Shown in pieces: positions 21,549 through 30,584 of a stretch of DNA of 64,000 nucleotides. The stretch's first letter is position 1. The number at the start of each line of letters is the position of its first letter. Under the pieces are notes generated by a model that saw nothing but the letters and a program-made list of their open reading frames with translations, had not been told where the DNA came from and did no database searches. Source of the DNA: Corallococcus sp. AS-1-6 (GTDB lineage Bacteria; Myxococcota; Myxococcia; Myxococcales; Myxococcaceae); NCBI RefSeq assembly GCF_020037015.1, contig NZ_JAIQDE010000024.1:90880-154879 (forward strand). The letters are read 5' to 3'. The position numbers and the translations under genes are program-made.

Positions 21549-21604
21549 GAAGCCAGGATGCCGGCCGACCAGGGGTCGCCGGTCTCCTGGCTTCTCTCTT
21601 TTTT
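21549..21604 (+). terminator. Strong rho-independent terminator of lon
   Basis: GAAGCCAGGA (21549-21558) pairs perfectly with TCCTGGCTTC (21585-21594); the inside also folds (CCGGC..GACC with GGTCGCCGG), and TCTCTTTTTT follows. A smaller hairpin precedes it at 21519-21540. Its position argues against starts of the next gene inside it, such as the ATG at 21561. Confidence 0.85.
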
Positions 21605-21629
21605 ACGGGCCGGTCGGGGTACAACGCGG

Positions 21630-23339
21630 GTGGTGGCTCCCCGCGCGCGAATCCTGTCCTACTCCCTGGTGCTGGTGATGGCCGCGGCCTGCGGGCCGTG
21701 CGGCTTCCAGCCCGAGCCGGGCGTGAAGGTGGTGGTGCCGGCGATGCCCACCACGCTCGACTGGAGCCATTCGGATCCGCAGAGCTGGGTGAACTACCCG
21801 GTGATGCTGGCCACGCAGAAGGGGCTCACCACGTTGGGGGCGGACCACTCGGTCCAGCCGGGCCTGGCGGCGCGGTGGGAGCGTGAGGCGGACGCGGCCG
21901 GGCATGAGGTCTACACGTTCCACCTGTGCGAGGACGTGACGTGGTCGGACGGTTCTCCCGTTACGGCGCGCGACTTCGTCTTCGGGTGGCACCGGGCGCT
22001 GCTTGGACGTGAGCGCGGCGAGATGGCGGACCTCCAGGGGGCGGAGGCCGTGCTCGCGCTGCAGGAGCGCGGGGCGCCGGAGGCGGAGGTGAAGGCCGCG
22101 CTTGCTCGCGTGGGGGTGGAGGCGCTGGACGCGCGGACGCTGCGGGTGACGCTGGCCCGGCCCCGGAGCTACTTCCTGGCGCGGCTCGCGAACGTGTACC
22201 TGTTCTTTCCCGCGCCTTCGGCGGACCTGGAGGGCAGGTCGGACGAGGCGGTGCGCGACTACTTCGACCGGCCTCGCGACGGGCGGCCGCTGGCGGTGGG
22301 GCCGTATCGCGTGGAGCGCTGGGACCGCGCGGGGGAGCGCGTGCGGCTGGTCTTCAACCCGCGCAGCGCGTTCGTTCCGCCGATGGGCCCCGGGGAGACG
22401 CCGGCGCCGGTGTTGACGCTGATGAAGTCGGAGATCGGCTCGGCGCTGTATGAGCGGGGCCGGGTGGACTTCGTCTTCGTGGACAGCGCGGCGGCGCTGC
22501 GCGGGATGAAGGCGGCGGACCTGAAGCGGGAGCCGCTGTTGTCCACGTACTTCCTGGGCTTCAACACGGAGCGTCCGCCGCTGGACCGGCCGGAGGTGCG
22601 CCGGGCGCTGGCGCGGGCGTTGGACCGGGAGGCGCTGCTCGCGGGGCTGCTGCCGGCCGCGCGCGCGACGAACGTGTTGCTGCCGCCGGAGCTGCCGGAT
22701 GCGGCGACGCCGGAGCAGGCGGCCCGGCTGCCTCGCTACGAGCCGGAGCGGGCGAAGGCGGAGCTGGCCGGGGTGAAGGGGTTGGACCGGCCGCTGCGGC
22801 TGGTGGTGAAGGCGGGAGATTCGTTCGTGCCGGAGGAGGCGCTGGCGGAGCGCATCGCGGCGCAGCTCGCGAAGGTGGGCGTGCGGGTGGTGGTGGATTC
22901 GCGGTCGGACTTCTCCGCGGAGGTGGCGCGCAGGACGCCGCAGGGGCCGCGTGCGTATGACCTGTACCTGCGGCGGCTGGGCGCGGACTACGCGCACCCC
23001 AACACGTTCTTCACGCTGTTCGAACGGCAGGGCAACCACCAGACGGGCTGGGAGTCGCAGGGCGGCGGTGAGCCGATGCGCCGCTTCGAGCAGTTGCTGG
23101 AGGATGCGGACGGCGACCCGGATCCGGCTCACGCGCGGGAGCTGTACGCGAAGGCCCAGGAGGTGCTGGTGGGGGAGGAGGCGGTCATCGCGCCGCTGTA
23201 CCACCCGGACCGCTACTTCCGGGCGCGGGCGCGGCTGCACGGCCTGGACGTGGACCCCTTCAACTTCCTCGCGCTGCGCGCGCTGCGGCTGGGGCCGGAT
23301 GAGACGCCCTCGGCCCGCGCGGAAGGGCAGGGGCCCTAG
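21630..23339 (+). CDS. ABC transporter substrate-binding lipoprotein, family 5 (peptide/nickel type)
   Basis: About 569 residues. A lipoprotein signal ends in MAAACGPCG. The mature part follows the OppA/DppA family: [19 protein letters not shown], the signature region [30 protein letters not shown], and [27 protein letters not shown]. Such proteins bind oligopeptides outside the inner membrane and deliver them to a permease. The GTG at 21630 is chosen because upstream starts fall in the lon terminator; GTG at 21633 is equally possible. Two permease genes follow after a 348-base gap. Confidence 0.88.
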   Translation: MVAPRARILSYSLVLVMAAACGPCGFQPEPGVKVVVPAMPTTLDWSHSDPQSWVNYPVMLATQKGLTTLGADHSVQPGLAARWEREADAAGHEVYTFHLCEDVTWSDGSPVTARDFVFGWHRALLGRERGEMADLQGAEAVLALQERGAPEAEVKAALARVGVEALDARTLRVTLARPRSYFLARLANVYLFFPAPSADLEGRSDEAVRDYFDRPRDGRPLAVGPYRVERWDRAGERVRLVFNPRSAFVPPMGPGETPAPVLTLMKSEIGSALYERGRVDFVFVDSAAALRGMKAADLKREPLLSTYFLGFNTERPPLDRPEVRRALARALDREALLAGLLPAARATNVLLPPELPDAATPEQAARLPRYEPERAKAELAGVKGLDRPLRLVVKAGDSFVPEEALAERIAAQLAKVGVRVVVDSRSDFSAEVARRTPQGPRAYDLYLRRLGADYAHPNTFFTLFERQGNHQTGWESQGGGEPMRRFEQLLEDADGDPDPAHARELYAKAQEVLVGEEAVIAPLYHPDRYFRARARLHGLDVDPFNFLALRALRLGPDETPSARAEGQGP

Positions 23340-23687
23340 CGCATGGACCCGGTGATGCGAGGTGGGAGGCCGAGCTTCGAGCCCCCGTTGCGTGCGTGCC
23401 ACCTGGGAGCCGAGGGAGTGGGCCCCACGAGGCCTCGGTGCGTGCGCTCTCGGGCGATGGCCTCAGGCCCTTGGCGCAAAGGCACGAGAGGCCGGGCCTC
23501 TCTGGGGCCGTCGCTCATGCGTGGCGTGGAGGGGCCACGCGAACGGCGGGGATGCGCTGCCGCCGGATACCCACGGTGCCCACCTCCCGGCCGACAGGGT
23601 CCAAACCTGTCCGACAGTTGGACAGGTTTCCACGGCGCGCCGTTGCCGGGGTGTCCCTGCGGCGTTCCCATTCCGAGGGCCTAGCGC
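23340..23687. other. Gene-free gap in the ABC transporter locus
   Basis: 348 bases between the binding-protein gene and the first permease gene with no credible reading frame. It contains one copy of the palindromic element found as an array at 63.2-63.9 kb. The unusual length of the gap inside an otherwise compact locus suggests inserted or expanded repeat DNA. Confidence 0.6.
23603..23629. repeat. Solitary copy of the CCTGTC/GACAGG palindromic element
   Basis: AAACCTGTCC and GGACAGGTTT flank a short centre (GACAGTT), forming a near-perfect 27-base inverted repeat. Apart from two or three bases it is the same as the units at 63172-63925, almost 40 kb away. Confidence 0.8.
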
Positions 23688-24572
23688 ATGCGCCTCATCG
23701 CGACGCGCCTCGTGCGCCAGTTCGTGCTCGTGCCGGTGGTGGCGGTGGCCTCGTACTTCCTCATGGCCGCGCTGCCGCTCACCACGGAGAGCGACAACAA
23801 GCGGCAGGTGTCCCCGGAGCTGGCGGCTTCGTACCAGCGCGACCTGGGCATCGGTGAACCGCTCGGGTTCCTGCGGCCGTGGGAGAAGCTCTTCGCGGGG
23901 GAACGCCTGGGCACCAGCGCCCAGGGCATCACCGGCGATGAGCTGCTCCAGAAACTCTCCGGCAGCGTGGGCGTGGGCCTGGTCGCGCTTCCCCTCGCGC
24001 TTGCCTGGGCGGTGGGCTTCGCGCTGCTGCGCACCCGTTGGCGGCGGGGGCGCTTCGCCGTGCTCGGGGACGTGCTCCCCGCAATCGCGTTCGGGACGCC
24101 CGTGTTCATCCCCGCGCTGCTGCTGGCGCCCGCCGTGGTGGAGCGCGGTCACCTGCTGCCGGAGCTCTGCGCGGCGGTCGTCATCGCCATCTGGCCGGGG
24201 ACCTTCCTGGGCACGCTCGTGGGCGATGCGCTGGAGACCGAGCTGTCCCGCGACTACGTGCGCACCGCGCTCAGCAAGGGCCTGGACCCCGGCACCGTGC
24301 TGCGCCGCCATGTCCTCCCCAACGTGTGGCCCGCGCTCCTGGACGCCGTGACTCCCGTCGCCACGGCCCTGCTCGCGGGCTCGTTCGCCGCGGAGCGCGT
24401 CTTCGGCCTGCCGTACTTCGGCCAGCTCTACGTGCTCGCCGTGCTCAACAAGCAGGTCGCCGTCGTCGTCGTGTCCACCACCACCTTCGCCACCGTGCTC
24501 GTCGTCGTGAGCCTCACCGTGGAGCTCTTGCGCATGCTCGTGGATCCCCGCGCCCGGGAGGCCCGCGCTTGA
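23688..24572 (+). CDS. ABC transporter permease (DppB type)
   Basis: A 294-residue inner membrane protein with an N-terminal anchor helix (FVLVPVVAVASYFLMAALPL) and about five further membrane segments. The cytoplasmic EAA-like loop reads DYVRTALSKGLDPGTVLRRHVLPNVWPALL, as in DppB/OppB permeases. It pairs with the following permease, whose start overlaps its stop. The usual large periplasmic part is short here. Confidence 0.85.
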   Translation: MRLIATRLVRQFVLVPVVAVASYFLMAALPLTTESDNKRQVSPELAASYQRDLGIGEPLGFLRPWEKLFAGERLGTSAQGITGDELLQKLSGSVGVGLVALPLALAWAVGFALLRTRWRRGRFAVLGDVLPAIAFGTPVFIPALLLAPAVVERGHLLPELCAAVVIAIWPGTFLGTLVGDALETELSRDYVRTALSKGLDPGTVLRRHVLPNVWPALLDAVTPVATALLAGSFAAERVFGLPYFGQLYVLAVLNKQVAVVVVSTTTFATVLVVVSLTVELLRMLVDPRAREARA

Positions 24573-25381
24573 ACCGCGTCCCCGTGCGTGCCTGGGTGGG
24601 GCTGGTCCTGCTCGTGGGCCTGGGGGCGCTGAGCCTCGTGGCCGGCCGCCTGTTCCCCGAAGCCCTCGCGAACACCTGTCCGCTCGGCTGGGACCTGAAC
24701 CGCCCGGACCGCAGCGTGTGCGAGCTGGCCTTCGGCGGCCTGTGGGTGTCGCTGGCCATCGGGCTCGCGGCCGGCGCGCTGTCCACCGTGCTGGGGCTGG
24801 CGGTCGCGGCGCTCGCGCGGCTGTCCGGCGGCGTGACGGAGCAGGTGCTCCTGCGGGCGGTGGACGCCGTGTTCGCCCTCCCGGATGTCCTCGTGGTGAT
24901 GGTGCTCCAGCTCGCGGGCCAGTCCCTCATGGACGCGGGCATGGGCGGGGGCCTGGGGCCCTTCGGCTTGATGGTGACGTCCCTGGCCCTGGTGGGCTGG
25001 GCCGGCCCCGCGCGCATGTTCCGCGACCGCCTGGCCACGCTGGAGGGCCAGGAGTACGTGGCCGCCGCTCGGGCCCTGGGCGGCGGCGGCGCGCACATCC
25101 TCCGCGTGCACCTGTGGCCCCTCTTGCGCCCCTTCGTGCTGGCCGTGTTCCTGAGCCGCCTTCCGAGCGCCATCCTCACCGAGTCCACGGTGAGCTTCTT
25201 CGGCATCGCCCGCATGGAGCCCATGTCCCTGGGCCGCTACCTGGGCACGTCCTACGCCGCGCTCATCTACGAGGGCGGCGGCCGCGTGGTGATTCCCGCG
25301 TGGGGGCTGCTCGTCCTGCTGGTGCTTGGCGCCTCGCTCGCTTCACAGGCGCTGGGGGGAGGTACCCGTCGCGAAGTGTGA
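24569..25381 (+). CDS. ABC transporter permease (DppC type)
   Basis: A 270-residue inner membrane protein with about six membrane segments and the permease loop EYVAAARALGGGGAHILRVHLWPLLRPF, typical of DppC/OppC. The TTG at 24569 overlaps the previous stop (TTGA) and suits translational coupling; the GTG at 24584 is an alternative. No ATP-binding subunits (DppD/DppF) follow, so they must be encoded elsewhere or shared with another system. Confidence 0.83.
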   Translation: MNRVPVRAWVGLVLLVGLGALSLVAGRLFPEALANTCPLGWDLNRPDRSVCELAFGGLWVSLAIGLAAGALSTVLGLAVAALARLSGGVTEQVLLRAVDAVFALPDVLVVMVLQLAGQSLMDAGMGGGLGPFGLMVTSLALVGWAGPARMFRDRLATLEGQEYVAAARALGGGGAHILRVHLWPLLRPFVLAVFLSRLPSAILTESTVSFFGIARMEPMSLGRYLGTSYAALIYEGGGRVVIPAWGLLVLLVLGASLASQALGGGTRREV

Positions 25382-25446
25382 GGAATGCCGCACATTGAGG
25401 CGGCGGTTTCACACGGACGGAAACCCTTTGCCCTCAGGTGAACATC

Positions 25447-25896
25447 ATGTCCCTCCCGACGGAAGAAATCCCCCTCTCGCCTGCCCGTGATGAGCGTCCG
25501 CGTGACGACGGCCTGCGCAAGGAGACCGTCCGGGGTTCGGTGCTGGTGGTGGAGGACGACGCCGCGCACCGCGAACTCCTGGTGGAGCTGGTGAGCACCT
25601 GGGGCTACGACGCCATGCCCGTGGGCAGCGCGGAGGAGGCCGAGTTCGCCGTGCGCAACAAGCGCATGGACGCCGCCATCGTGGACGTGTTCCTGCCCGG
25701 CCGCAGCGGCACCACCCTCATGTCCAAGCTGCGCGAGAAGTTCCCGCAGGCCGTGCTCATCGGCGTGAGCGCCATGAGCGACGCGGCCACGGCTCGCAAG
25801 TGCAAGGGCCTGGGCGCGGACCTCTTCATCGGCAAGCCGTTGGATCCGGAGAAGCTGGCCAAGGCGCTGAAGTCCAAGCACCAGAGCTGGCACTGA
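25447..25896 (+). CDS. Single-domain response regulator
   Basis: About 149 residues. A 30-residue N-terminal extension precedes a receiver domain: acidic pocket VVEDD, phosphoacceptor Asp80 in AIVDVFLPG, the conserved Ser/Thr in GVSAMSD, and Lys in FIGKPLD. No output domain is present, so it acts through protein contacts, as CheY-like proteins do. No histidine kinase is adjacent. The GTG at 25438 is an alternative start three codons upstream. Confidence 0.88.
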   Translation: MSLPTEEIPLSPARDERPRDDGLRKETVRGSVLVVEDDAAHRELLVELVSTWGYDAMPVGSAEEAEFAVRNKRMDAAIVDVFLPGRSGTTLMSKLREKFPQAVLIGVSAMSDAATARKCKGLGADLFIGKPLDPEKLAKALKSKHQSWH

Positions 25897-25920
25897 GGTC
25901 AGCAGGGGAGCGGGTTCCGG

Positions 25921-26502
25921 TTGCACACCCCCGCCGGACGGCCGATGCTCCCTGGCGTGAAGAACCTCGCCTCCGGCTTCCTGCTGGCCATGCCCCAGCT
26001 TGGAGACCCGAACTTCTACCGCTCGGTCATCCTGATGATCGAACACGGGGAGACGGGCTCCATGGGGCTCGTCGTGAACCGGGGAGCGCCCCTGACGCTC
26101 GGTGAGCTGGCGCGCGGTCAGTCGATGGACATCTCGACGGACCGCGTGTCGCAGCCGGTGTTCGTGGGCGGCCCGGTGGAACCCCAACGGGGCTTCGTCC
26201 TGCACGACGATGAGTCCGTCGCGGAGAAGCACTCCGTCCTTCCGGGCCTCTACCTCAGCGTCACCCTGGACGCGCTGGGCCCCCTCCTGCAGCGGACGAG
26301 TCCGCGCGTGCGCTTCTGCCTGGGGTACGCGGGCTGGGGCCCCAAGCAGTTGGAGAATGAAATCGCCGCCGGCTCGTGGCTGTACGCCGACGCCACCGCG
26401 GACGCGGTGCTGGGGCAGGACCCGGCGAAGTTGTGGGATGCCACCCTGCGCGGTCTGGGCGTGGACCCGGCCATGCTGGTGATGGGAAAGGGGATGAACT
26501 GA
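25921..26502 (+). CDS. yqgE: YqgE/AlgH family protein (DUF179)
   Basis: A 193-residue protein of the YqgE/AlgH family, whose biochemical role is not firmly known. The family run GFLLAMPQLGDPNFYRSVILMIEH and GLVVNRG are clear, as is the later YAGWGPKQLENEI. The TTG at 25921 has AGGGGAG at a suitable distance; the ATG at 25945 lacks one. The stop overlaps the start of bolA by one base, linking it to the BolA-glutaredoxin pair. Confidence 0.9.
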   Translation: MHTPAGRPMLPGVKNLASGFLLAMPQLGDPNFYRSVILMIEHGETGSMGLVVNRGAPLTLGELARGQSMDISTDRVSQPVFVGGPVEPQRGFVLHDDESVAEKHSVLPGLYLSVTLDALGPLLQRTSPRVRFCLGYAGWGPKQLENEIAAGSWLYADATADAVLGQDPAKLWDATLRGLGVDPAMLVMGKGMN

Positions 26503-26759
26503 TGCTCGACGCCGAGACGCTTCGCCGTTACCTCCTGGACGCCCTGCCGGGCTCGGAGGTGGAGTTGAACGACACCACGGGGACGGGGGACCACTTCGAG
26601 GCGCGCGTCATCTCGCCCGCCTTCACCGGCAAGACGATGGTGGAGCAGCACCAACTGGTGTACGCGCCGCTGCAGCAGTGGCTCAAGTCGGGCGAGCTGC
26701 ACGCGCTCGCGCTCAAGACCTATTCGCCCGAGCAGTGGAAGAAGCTCGGGCCCCGCTGA
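26502..26759 (+). CDS. bolA: BolA family protein
   Basis: An 85-residue protein of the BolA family. Family features: LRRYLLDALPGSEVELNDTTGTGDHFEARVISPAFTGKTMVEQHQLVY, including the conserved His near the loop that helps hold a [2Fe-2S] cluster with a CGFS glutaredoxin, and a C-terminal HALALKTYSPEQW. It is directly followed by a monothiol glutaredoxin gene, the known partner. Confidence 0.93.
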   Translation: MLDAETLRRYLLDALPGSEVELNDTTGTGDHFEARVISPAFTGKTMVEQHQLVYAPLQQWLKSGELHALALKTYSPEQWKKLGPR

Positions 26760-26776
26760 AGAAGGAGCAACGATTC

Positions 26777-27094
26777 ATGGACGCAAACCTCAAGGCCCAG
26801 TTCGACGAGACGGTGAAGTCGCACCCCATCGTCCTCTTCATGAAGGGCAACGCCCTGTTCCCCCAGTGCGGCTTCTCCGCGCGCGCGCTCCAGTTGCTCC
26901 AGCCGCTGGGCCCGGTGCACACGGTGGACGTGCTGGCGGACCCGGCCGTGCGCCAGGGCATCAAGGACTACTCCAACTGGCCCACGATTCCGCAGGTCTA
27001 CATCCACGGGAAGTTCGTGGGCGGGTCGGACATCCTGATGGAGCTGGCCGAGCGCGGCGAGCTGCAGGACCTGGTCGCCGCCGGCGGCAAGTAG
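26777..27094 (+). CDS. grxD: Monothiol glutaredoxin (Grx4/GrxD type)
   Basis: A 105-residue protein. The CGFS active site is at residues 31-34 (FPQCGFSARAL), followed by WPTIPQVYIHGKFVGGSDI, the glutathione-binding segment. Monothiol glutaredoxins carry [2Fe-2S] clusters with glutathione and pass them on, often with BolA. The ATG at 26777 follows GAAGGAG. It lies 17 bases after bolA. Confidence 0.95.
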   Translation: MDANLKAQFDETVKSHPIVLFMKGNALFPQCGFSARALQLLQPLGPVHTVDVLADPAVRQGIKDYSNWPTIPQVYIHGKFVGGSDILMELAERGELQDLVAAGGK

Positions 27095-27186
27095 GCGTTG
27101 GAGCGGGAGCGGGGCCGGGGGGAAGACCCGGGCCCCTTCCCCCGCGTAGACTGGGCGGCGGTCGCCAAGAGGGGTTGAAAGCCGCC

Positions 27187-28566
27187 GTGCTCACCGTCAC
27201 ACCGCCTGAGTCGAAGCCGCAGGACGCGTCCACCGAAGTGCCCGGCGTGCCGGTCGAGGGGGGCCCCCTTCCTCCCGGTGCGAACGTCGCGGTCGCCACG
27301 CCCGGCGGCGCGGTCGTGGATCCGGACGACCTGGTCAGCACGGAGAAGACGCCCACGTTGGTGGACCGCGTGCAGGCCTTCCGCGCGAAGTACGAGAAGC
27401 AGGAGATGGCCCTCTTCTTCTTCGCGGGCTTCCTCTACGACGTCCTCACGCTGAGCCCCATCGACGACGCGCTCACGGAGGTGCAGAACTTCGTCTACCT
27501 GGCCATCCTGGCGGGCCTGCTGGTGCTGGAGCAGCGCTACCCCGAAGGCGTGGAGCCGCCGAAGCTCCTGTCCAAGGTGTGGCGCTTCCGCGAGGACGCG
27601 CTGCACTTCTTCATGGGCAGCCTGCTGAGCGCGTTCACGCTGTTCCTCTTCAAGAGCTCGTCGGGCTTCACGCCGCTGCTGTTCATGGCGGGCATGTTCG
27701 GGTTGCTGGTGGCGAACGAGCTGCCGCGCTTCCGGCAGTTGGGCCCCGTCATCCGCGTGGCCGTCTTCAGCCTGTGCGTGACGCTGTACTTCGCGTCGCT
27801 CCTGCCGGTGCTCTTTGGGCGGGTGGGGTGGTGGATCTTCACGCTGTCCGTCGCGCTGGGGTGCGGGAGCGTGTACGGGCTGCTTCGCGTGCTCAAGCGC
27901 TGGCGCCCGGATGAGAAGGCGCTGCTGCGCACGGTGGCGATTCCCGGCTTCGGCGCGCAGGCGCTGCTGCTCGGGTGCTACTTCGTGGGCGTGATTCCGC
28001 CGGTGCCCCTGGCGGTGCAGTACAGCGGCATCTACCACCAGGTGAAGCGCGTCTCCCCGGGCGTGTATCACCTGACGTCGGAGGCGCAGCCCTGGTGGAA
28101 GGTCTGGACGGCGTTCCACCACGGCGACCAGGACTTCCTGGTGCGGCCGGGCGAGGAGCCCATGTACTTCTTCCGCATCTTCGCGCCCAAGGGCTTCGAG
28201 CCGTACCGCGTGCGCGTGCGCTGGTTCTTCGACCACCCGGAGAAGGGCTGGACGTCGCTGGGCAAGGGGTTCATGGCCAACGTGACCAGCAACGGCACGG
28301 AGGGCGGCTACCGCTACTACGCGCGGCCGGGCACCACGCCCAAGCCGGGGGACTGGCGCGTCGTGCTGGAGACAGAGGACGGGCATGAAATCAACCGCCT
28401 CAACTTCACCGTCACCGAGGACACGCGCACCGAGCCGCGCCCGGAGAAGGTGGACGTGTCCGTGCTCAAGGTCATCAAGCCCATCTCGCTGGAGGACTGG
28501 CAGAAGCTCCAGCCTCCCGCGCCGGTGACGGCCCCGGCCCCCGAGGCTACGGCGCCGGCGCCTTGA
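27187..28566 (+). CDS. Multi-pass membrane protein with C-terminal DUF2914 domain
   Basis: About 459 residues. An N-terminal Pro-rich cytoplasmic stretch (1-60) is followed by seven to eight membrane segments (residues 75-290), with the charged loop RYPEGVEPPKLLSKVWRFREDALHFF between them. Residues 330-430 match DUF2914, a beta-rich domain with FRIFAPKGFEPYRVRVRWFF and PGDWRVVLETEDGHEI. No function is established. The GTG start at 27187 has AGAGGGG upstream; a TTG at 27175 is possible. The 3' end overlaps rsmE by 20 bases, tail to tail. Confidence 0.8.
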   Translation: MLTVTPPESKPQDASTEVPGVPVEGGPLPPGANVAVATPGGAVVDPDDLVSTEKTPTLVDRVQAFRAKYEKQEMALFFFAGFLYDVLTLSPIDDALTEVQNFVYLAILAGLLVLEQRYPEGVEPPKLLSKVWRFREDALHFFMGSLLSAFTLFLFKSSSGFTPLLFMAGMFGLLVANELPRFRQLGPVIRVAVFSLCVTLYFASLLPVLFGRVGWWIFTLSVALGCGSVYGLLRVLKRWRPDEKALLRTVAIPGFGAQALLLGCYFVGVIPPVPLAVQYSGIYHQVKRVSPGVYHLTSEAQPWWKVWTAFHHGDQDFLVRPGEEPMYFFRIFAPKGFEPYRVRVRWFFDHPEKGWTSLGKGFMANVTSNGTEGGYRYYARPGTTPKPGDWRVVLETEDGHEINRLNFTVTEDTRTEPRPEKVDVSVLKVIKPISLEDWQKLQPPAPVTAPAPEATAPAP

Positions 28567-29299
28567 GCAGCGTCACCTGACCCAGCAGCACCGGCACCGC
28601 CGTCTCCACGCGCAGGATGCGGGGGCCCAGCGAGAAGGGCAGGAAGCCGTGGGCTTCCAGGAGCTGCGCCTCGAAGGGCACCCAGCCTCCGTCCGGTCCG
28701 ATGGCGAGCACCACCCGCGTGGCACTCGTGATGTCCCGGGCCTGGAGGGAGAGGCTGGCGGGCGGGTGGGGGAGCAGGCGCAGCGGCTCCGGGCCGAAGA
28801 CGGCGTCCAGTTCGTCCTCGACGAAGGGGCGGAAGCGCTCGCGGACAAGCACCTCCGGCATGCGGGTGTCGCGGGCCTGCTCCAGGCCCTGGAGGAGCAG
28901 CTCGCGGACGAAGGCCTCGTTGAGCACCTTGGAGTCGAAGTAGCTCTTCTCCACGCGGGCCGCGTTCACCAGCACGACGCGGTCCACGCCCAGGGACGCC
29001 ACGGCGGGCAGGACCTTCTTGAGCGCCTTGGGGCGGGGGATGGCCAACAGCAGGTCCACGCCGGCCCGGGGCGGCGGCGGGTCCGTCAGCTCGACGCGCA
29101 GGTGGAGCAGGCCGGGGGCGTTCTCCAGCACCTCGCCCGTGCCGGTGAGGCCGTTCAGGCGGCCCACGCGCAGGGATTCGCCGGGTTCGGCCTTGAGGAC
29201 CTCGCGGGCGTGCTGGGCGCGGCGGCCGGTGAGCCGGGCGGTGCCGTCCGGCTGGAAGTCCTCGTCGAAGAGCAGGAGCAGGTTCACGGTCTCCTCCAT
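28547..29299 (-). CDS. rsmE: 16S rRNA m3U1498 methyltransferase
   Basis: A 250-residue SPOUT-class methyltransferase. An N-terminal PUA-like part (RLTGRRAQHAREVLKAEPGE) is followed by the catalytic knot: LLLAIPRPKALKKVLPAVASLGVDRVVLV, the SAM-binding AIGPDGGWVPFEAQLL and, near the end, SLGPRILRVETAVPVLL. It methylates N3 of U1498 in 16S rRNA. Length is normal. It runs head to head with the DTW-domain gene, 76 bases away. Confidence 0.93.
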   Translation of the reverse strand: MEETVNLLLLFDEDFQPDGTARLTGRRAQHAREVLKAEPGESLRVGRLNGLTGTGEVLENAPGLLHLRVELTDPPPPRAGVDLLLAIPRPKALKKVLPAVASLGVDRVVLVNAARVEKSYFDSKVLNEAFVRELLLQGLEQARDTRMPEVLVRERFRPFVEDELDAVFGPEPLRLLPHPPASLSLQARDITSATRVVLAIGPDGGWVPFEAQLLEAHGFLPFSLGPRILRVETAVPVLLGQVTLLKAPAP

Positions 29300-29375
29300 G
29301 TAGCCGTTCCCGGGCGGGCAGGGGAGGGGGCGGGCCTTCCGTCAGGGGCCGCCACCGGTCGCCAGGGGCGGGACC

Positions 29376-30578
29376 GTGATAAAGGGCCACGGCGTGCGTA
29401 CCTTCTGCATCAAGTGTCTGCGTCCTGAAAGCGCGTGCTACTGCGCGCATGTCCCCCAGCTCCAGACGCGCACGCGCGTGGTGTTCCTCCAGCATCCACG
29501 GGAGCGGCGCGTGGCCATTGGCACGGCGCGCATGGCGCACCTGTCGCTGACCAACTCGGAGCTGCACCGGGGTGTGGACTTCACCGGTCACGCGCGGTTG
29601 GAGGAGCTGGCGAAGCACCCCGAGCGCGTCGCGGTGCTCTTCCCGGGCGAGGACGCCATCACCGTGGAGGAGGCGCGGGCGAACCCGCCGGAGACGCTCA
29701 TCGTCGTGGACGGCACCTGGCCGCAGGCGAAGAAGGTGGTGATGCGCAACCCGGTGCTGGCGGCGCTGCCGCGCATCGGCTTCGTGCCGCGCCGCCCGAG
29801 CAACTACCGCATCCGCGCGGAGCCGGCGGACCACTGCGTCTCCACCATCGAGGCGGTGGCGGAGATATTGGGCCAGTTGGAGGGCAAGCCCGAGTACTTC
29901 GACCGCATGCTGGGCGCGTTCGAGTTCATGGTGGACACGCAGTTGGAGCGGCAGGAGACGCGCACGGGGCCCAACCGCCGCCGCATCTACAAGAGCGAGT
30001 GGCGCCCGCCGCTGGAGCTGCGCTCGCTGGCGGACGCAGCGGACCGGCTGGTCCTCTTCTACGCGGAGGCGAACGCGCACCCGCTGGAGTCGGGCATCCC
30101 GCCGGAGCTGGTGCACCTGGTCGCGGTCCGCTACGCCACGGGCGAGCGCTTCGAGGCGGTCCTCGCGCCGGAGCAGCCGCTCGCGCACAGCACGTCGCTG
30201 CACGTGGAGCTGCCGGAGGAGGAGCTGCGCGCCGGTGAGCCGCGCGCCCGGGCGCTGGCCCGCTTCGAGGCGTTCCTGCGCCCGGACGACGAGCTGACGG
30301 TGTGGACCACGTTCGCCCTGGACCTGCTGTGGAACGGGGGCCTTCAGCGCAGGGCCGCGCGCAACGTGCGGCTGGCCACGGCGCGGGCGCTCAAGGGCAA
30401 GGCGGGCGGCGTGGAGCAGGCGGTGGGGCTGCTCAAGGCGCCAGAGGTGGCCACGTGGGCCCGGGGTCGCGCGGGCCGCCGCATCAGCGCGCTGGAGTCC
30501 GTGACGCGCGAGCTGGTGGCGCGTGGCAACGCGACCGAGCCGCCCGCGAAGCTGCCGCGGACGGGCTCCGGGGGCTGA
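29376..30578 (+). CDS. DTW-domain protein, probable tRNA-uridine aminocarboxypropyltransferase
   Basis: A 400-residue protein. Residues 10-205 are a DTW domain: a zinc-binding-like N-terminus with Cys11, Cys14, Cys21 and Cys23, LQHPRERRVAIGTARMA, DGTW at 112-115 and RPSNYRIRAEP. The family makes acp3U in tRNA (TapT/TuaA). The extra C-terminal 190 residues are unusual; they look like a separate helical domain that I do not recognise. The GTG at 29376 is the longest sensible start; the GTG at 29394 is an alternative. Confidence 0.83.
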   Translation: MIKGHGVRTFCIKCLRPESACYCAHVPQLQTRTRVVFLQHPRERRVAIGTARMAHLSLTNSELHRGVDFTGHARLEELAKHPERVAVLFPGEDAITVEEARANPPETLIVVDGTWPQAKKVVMRNPVLAALPRIGFVPRRPSNYRIRAEPADHCVSTIEAVAEILGQLEGKPEYFDRMLGAFEFMVDTQLERQETRTGPNRRRIYKSEWRPPLELRSLADAADRLVLFYAEANAHPLESGIPPELVHLVAVRYATGERFEAVLAPEQPLAHSTSLHVELPEEELRAGEPRARALARFEAFLRPDDELTVWTTFALDLLWNGGLQRRAARNVRLATARALKGKAGGVEQAVGLLKAPEVATWARGRAGRRISALESVTRELVARGNATEPPAKLPRTGSGG

Positions 30579-30584
30579 AGGCGG

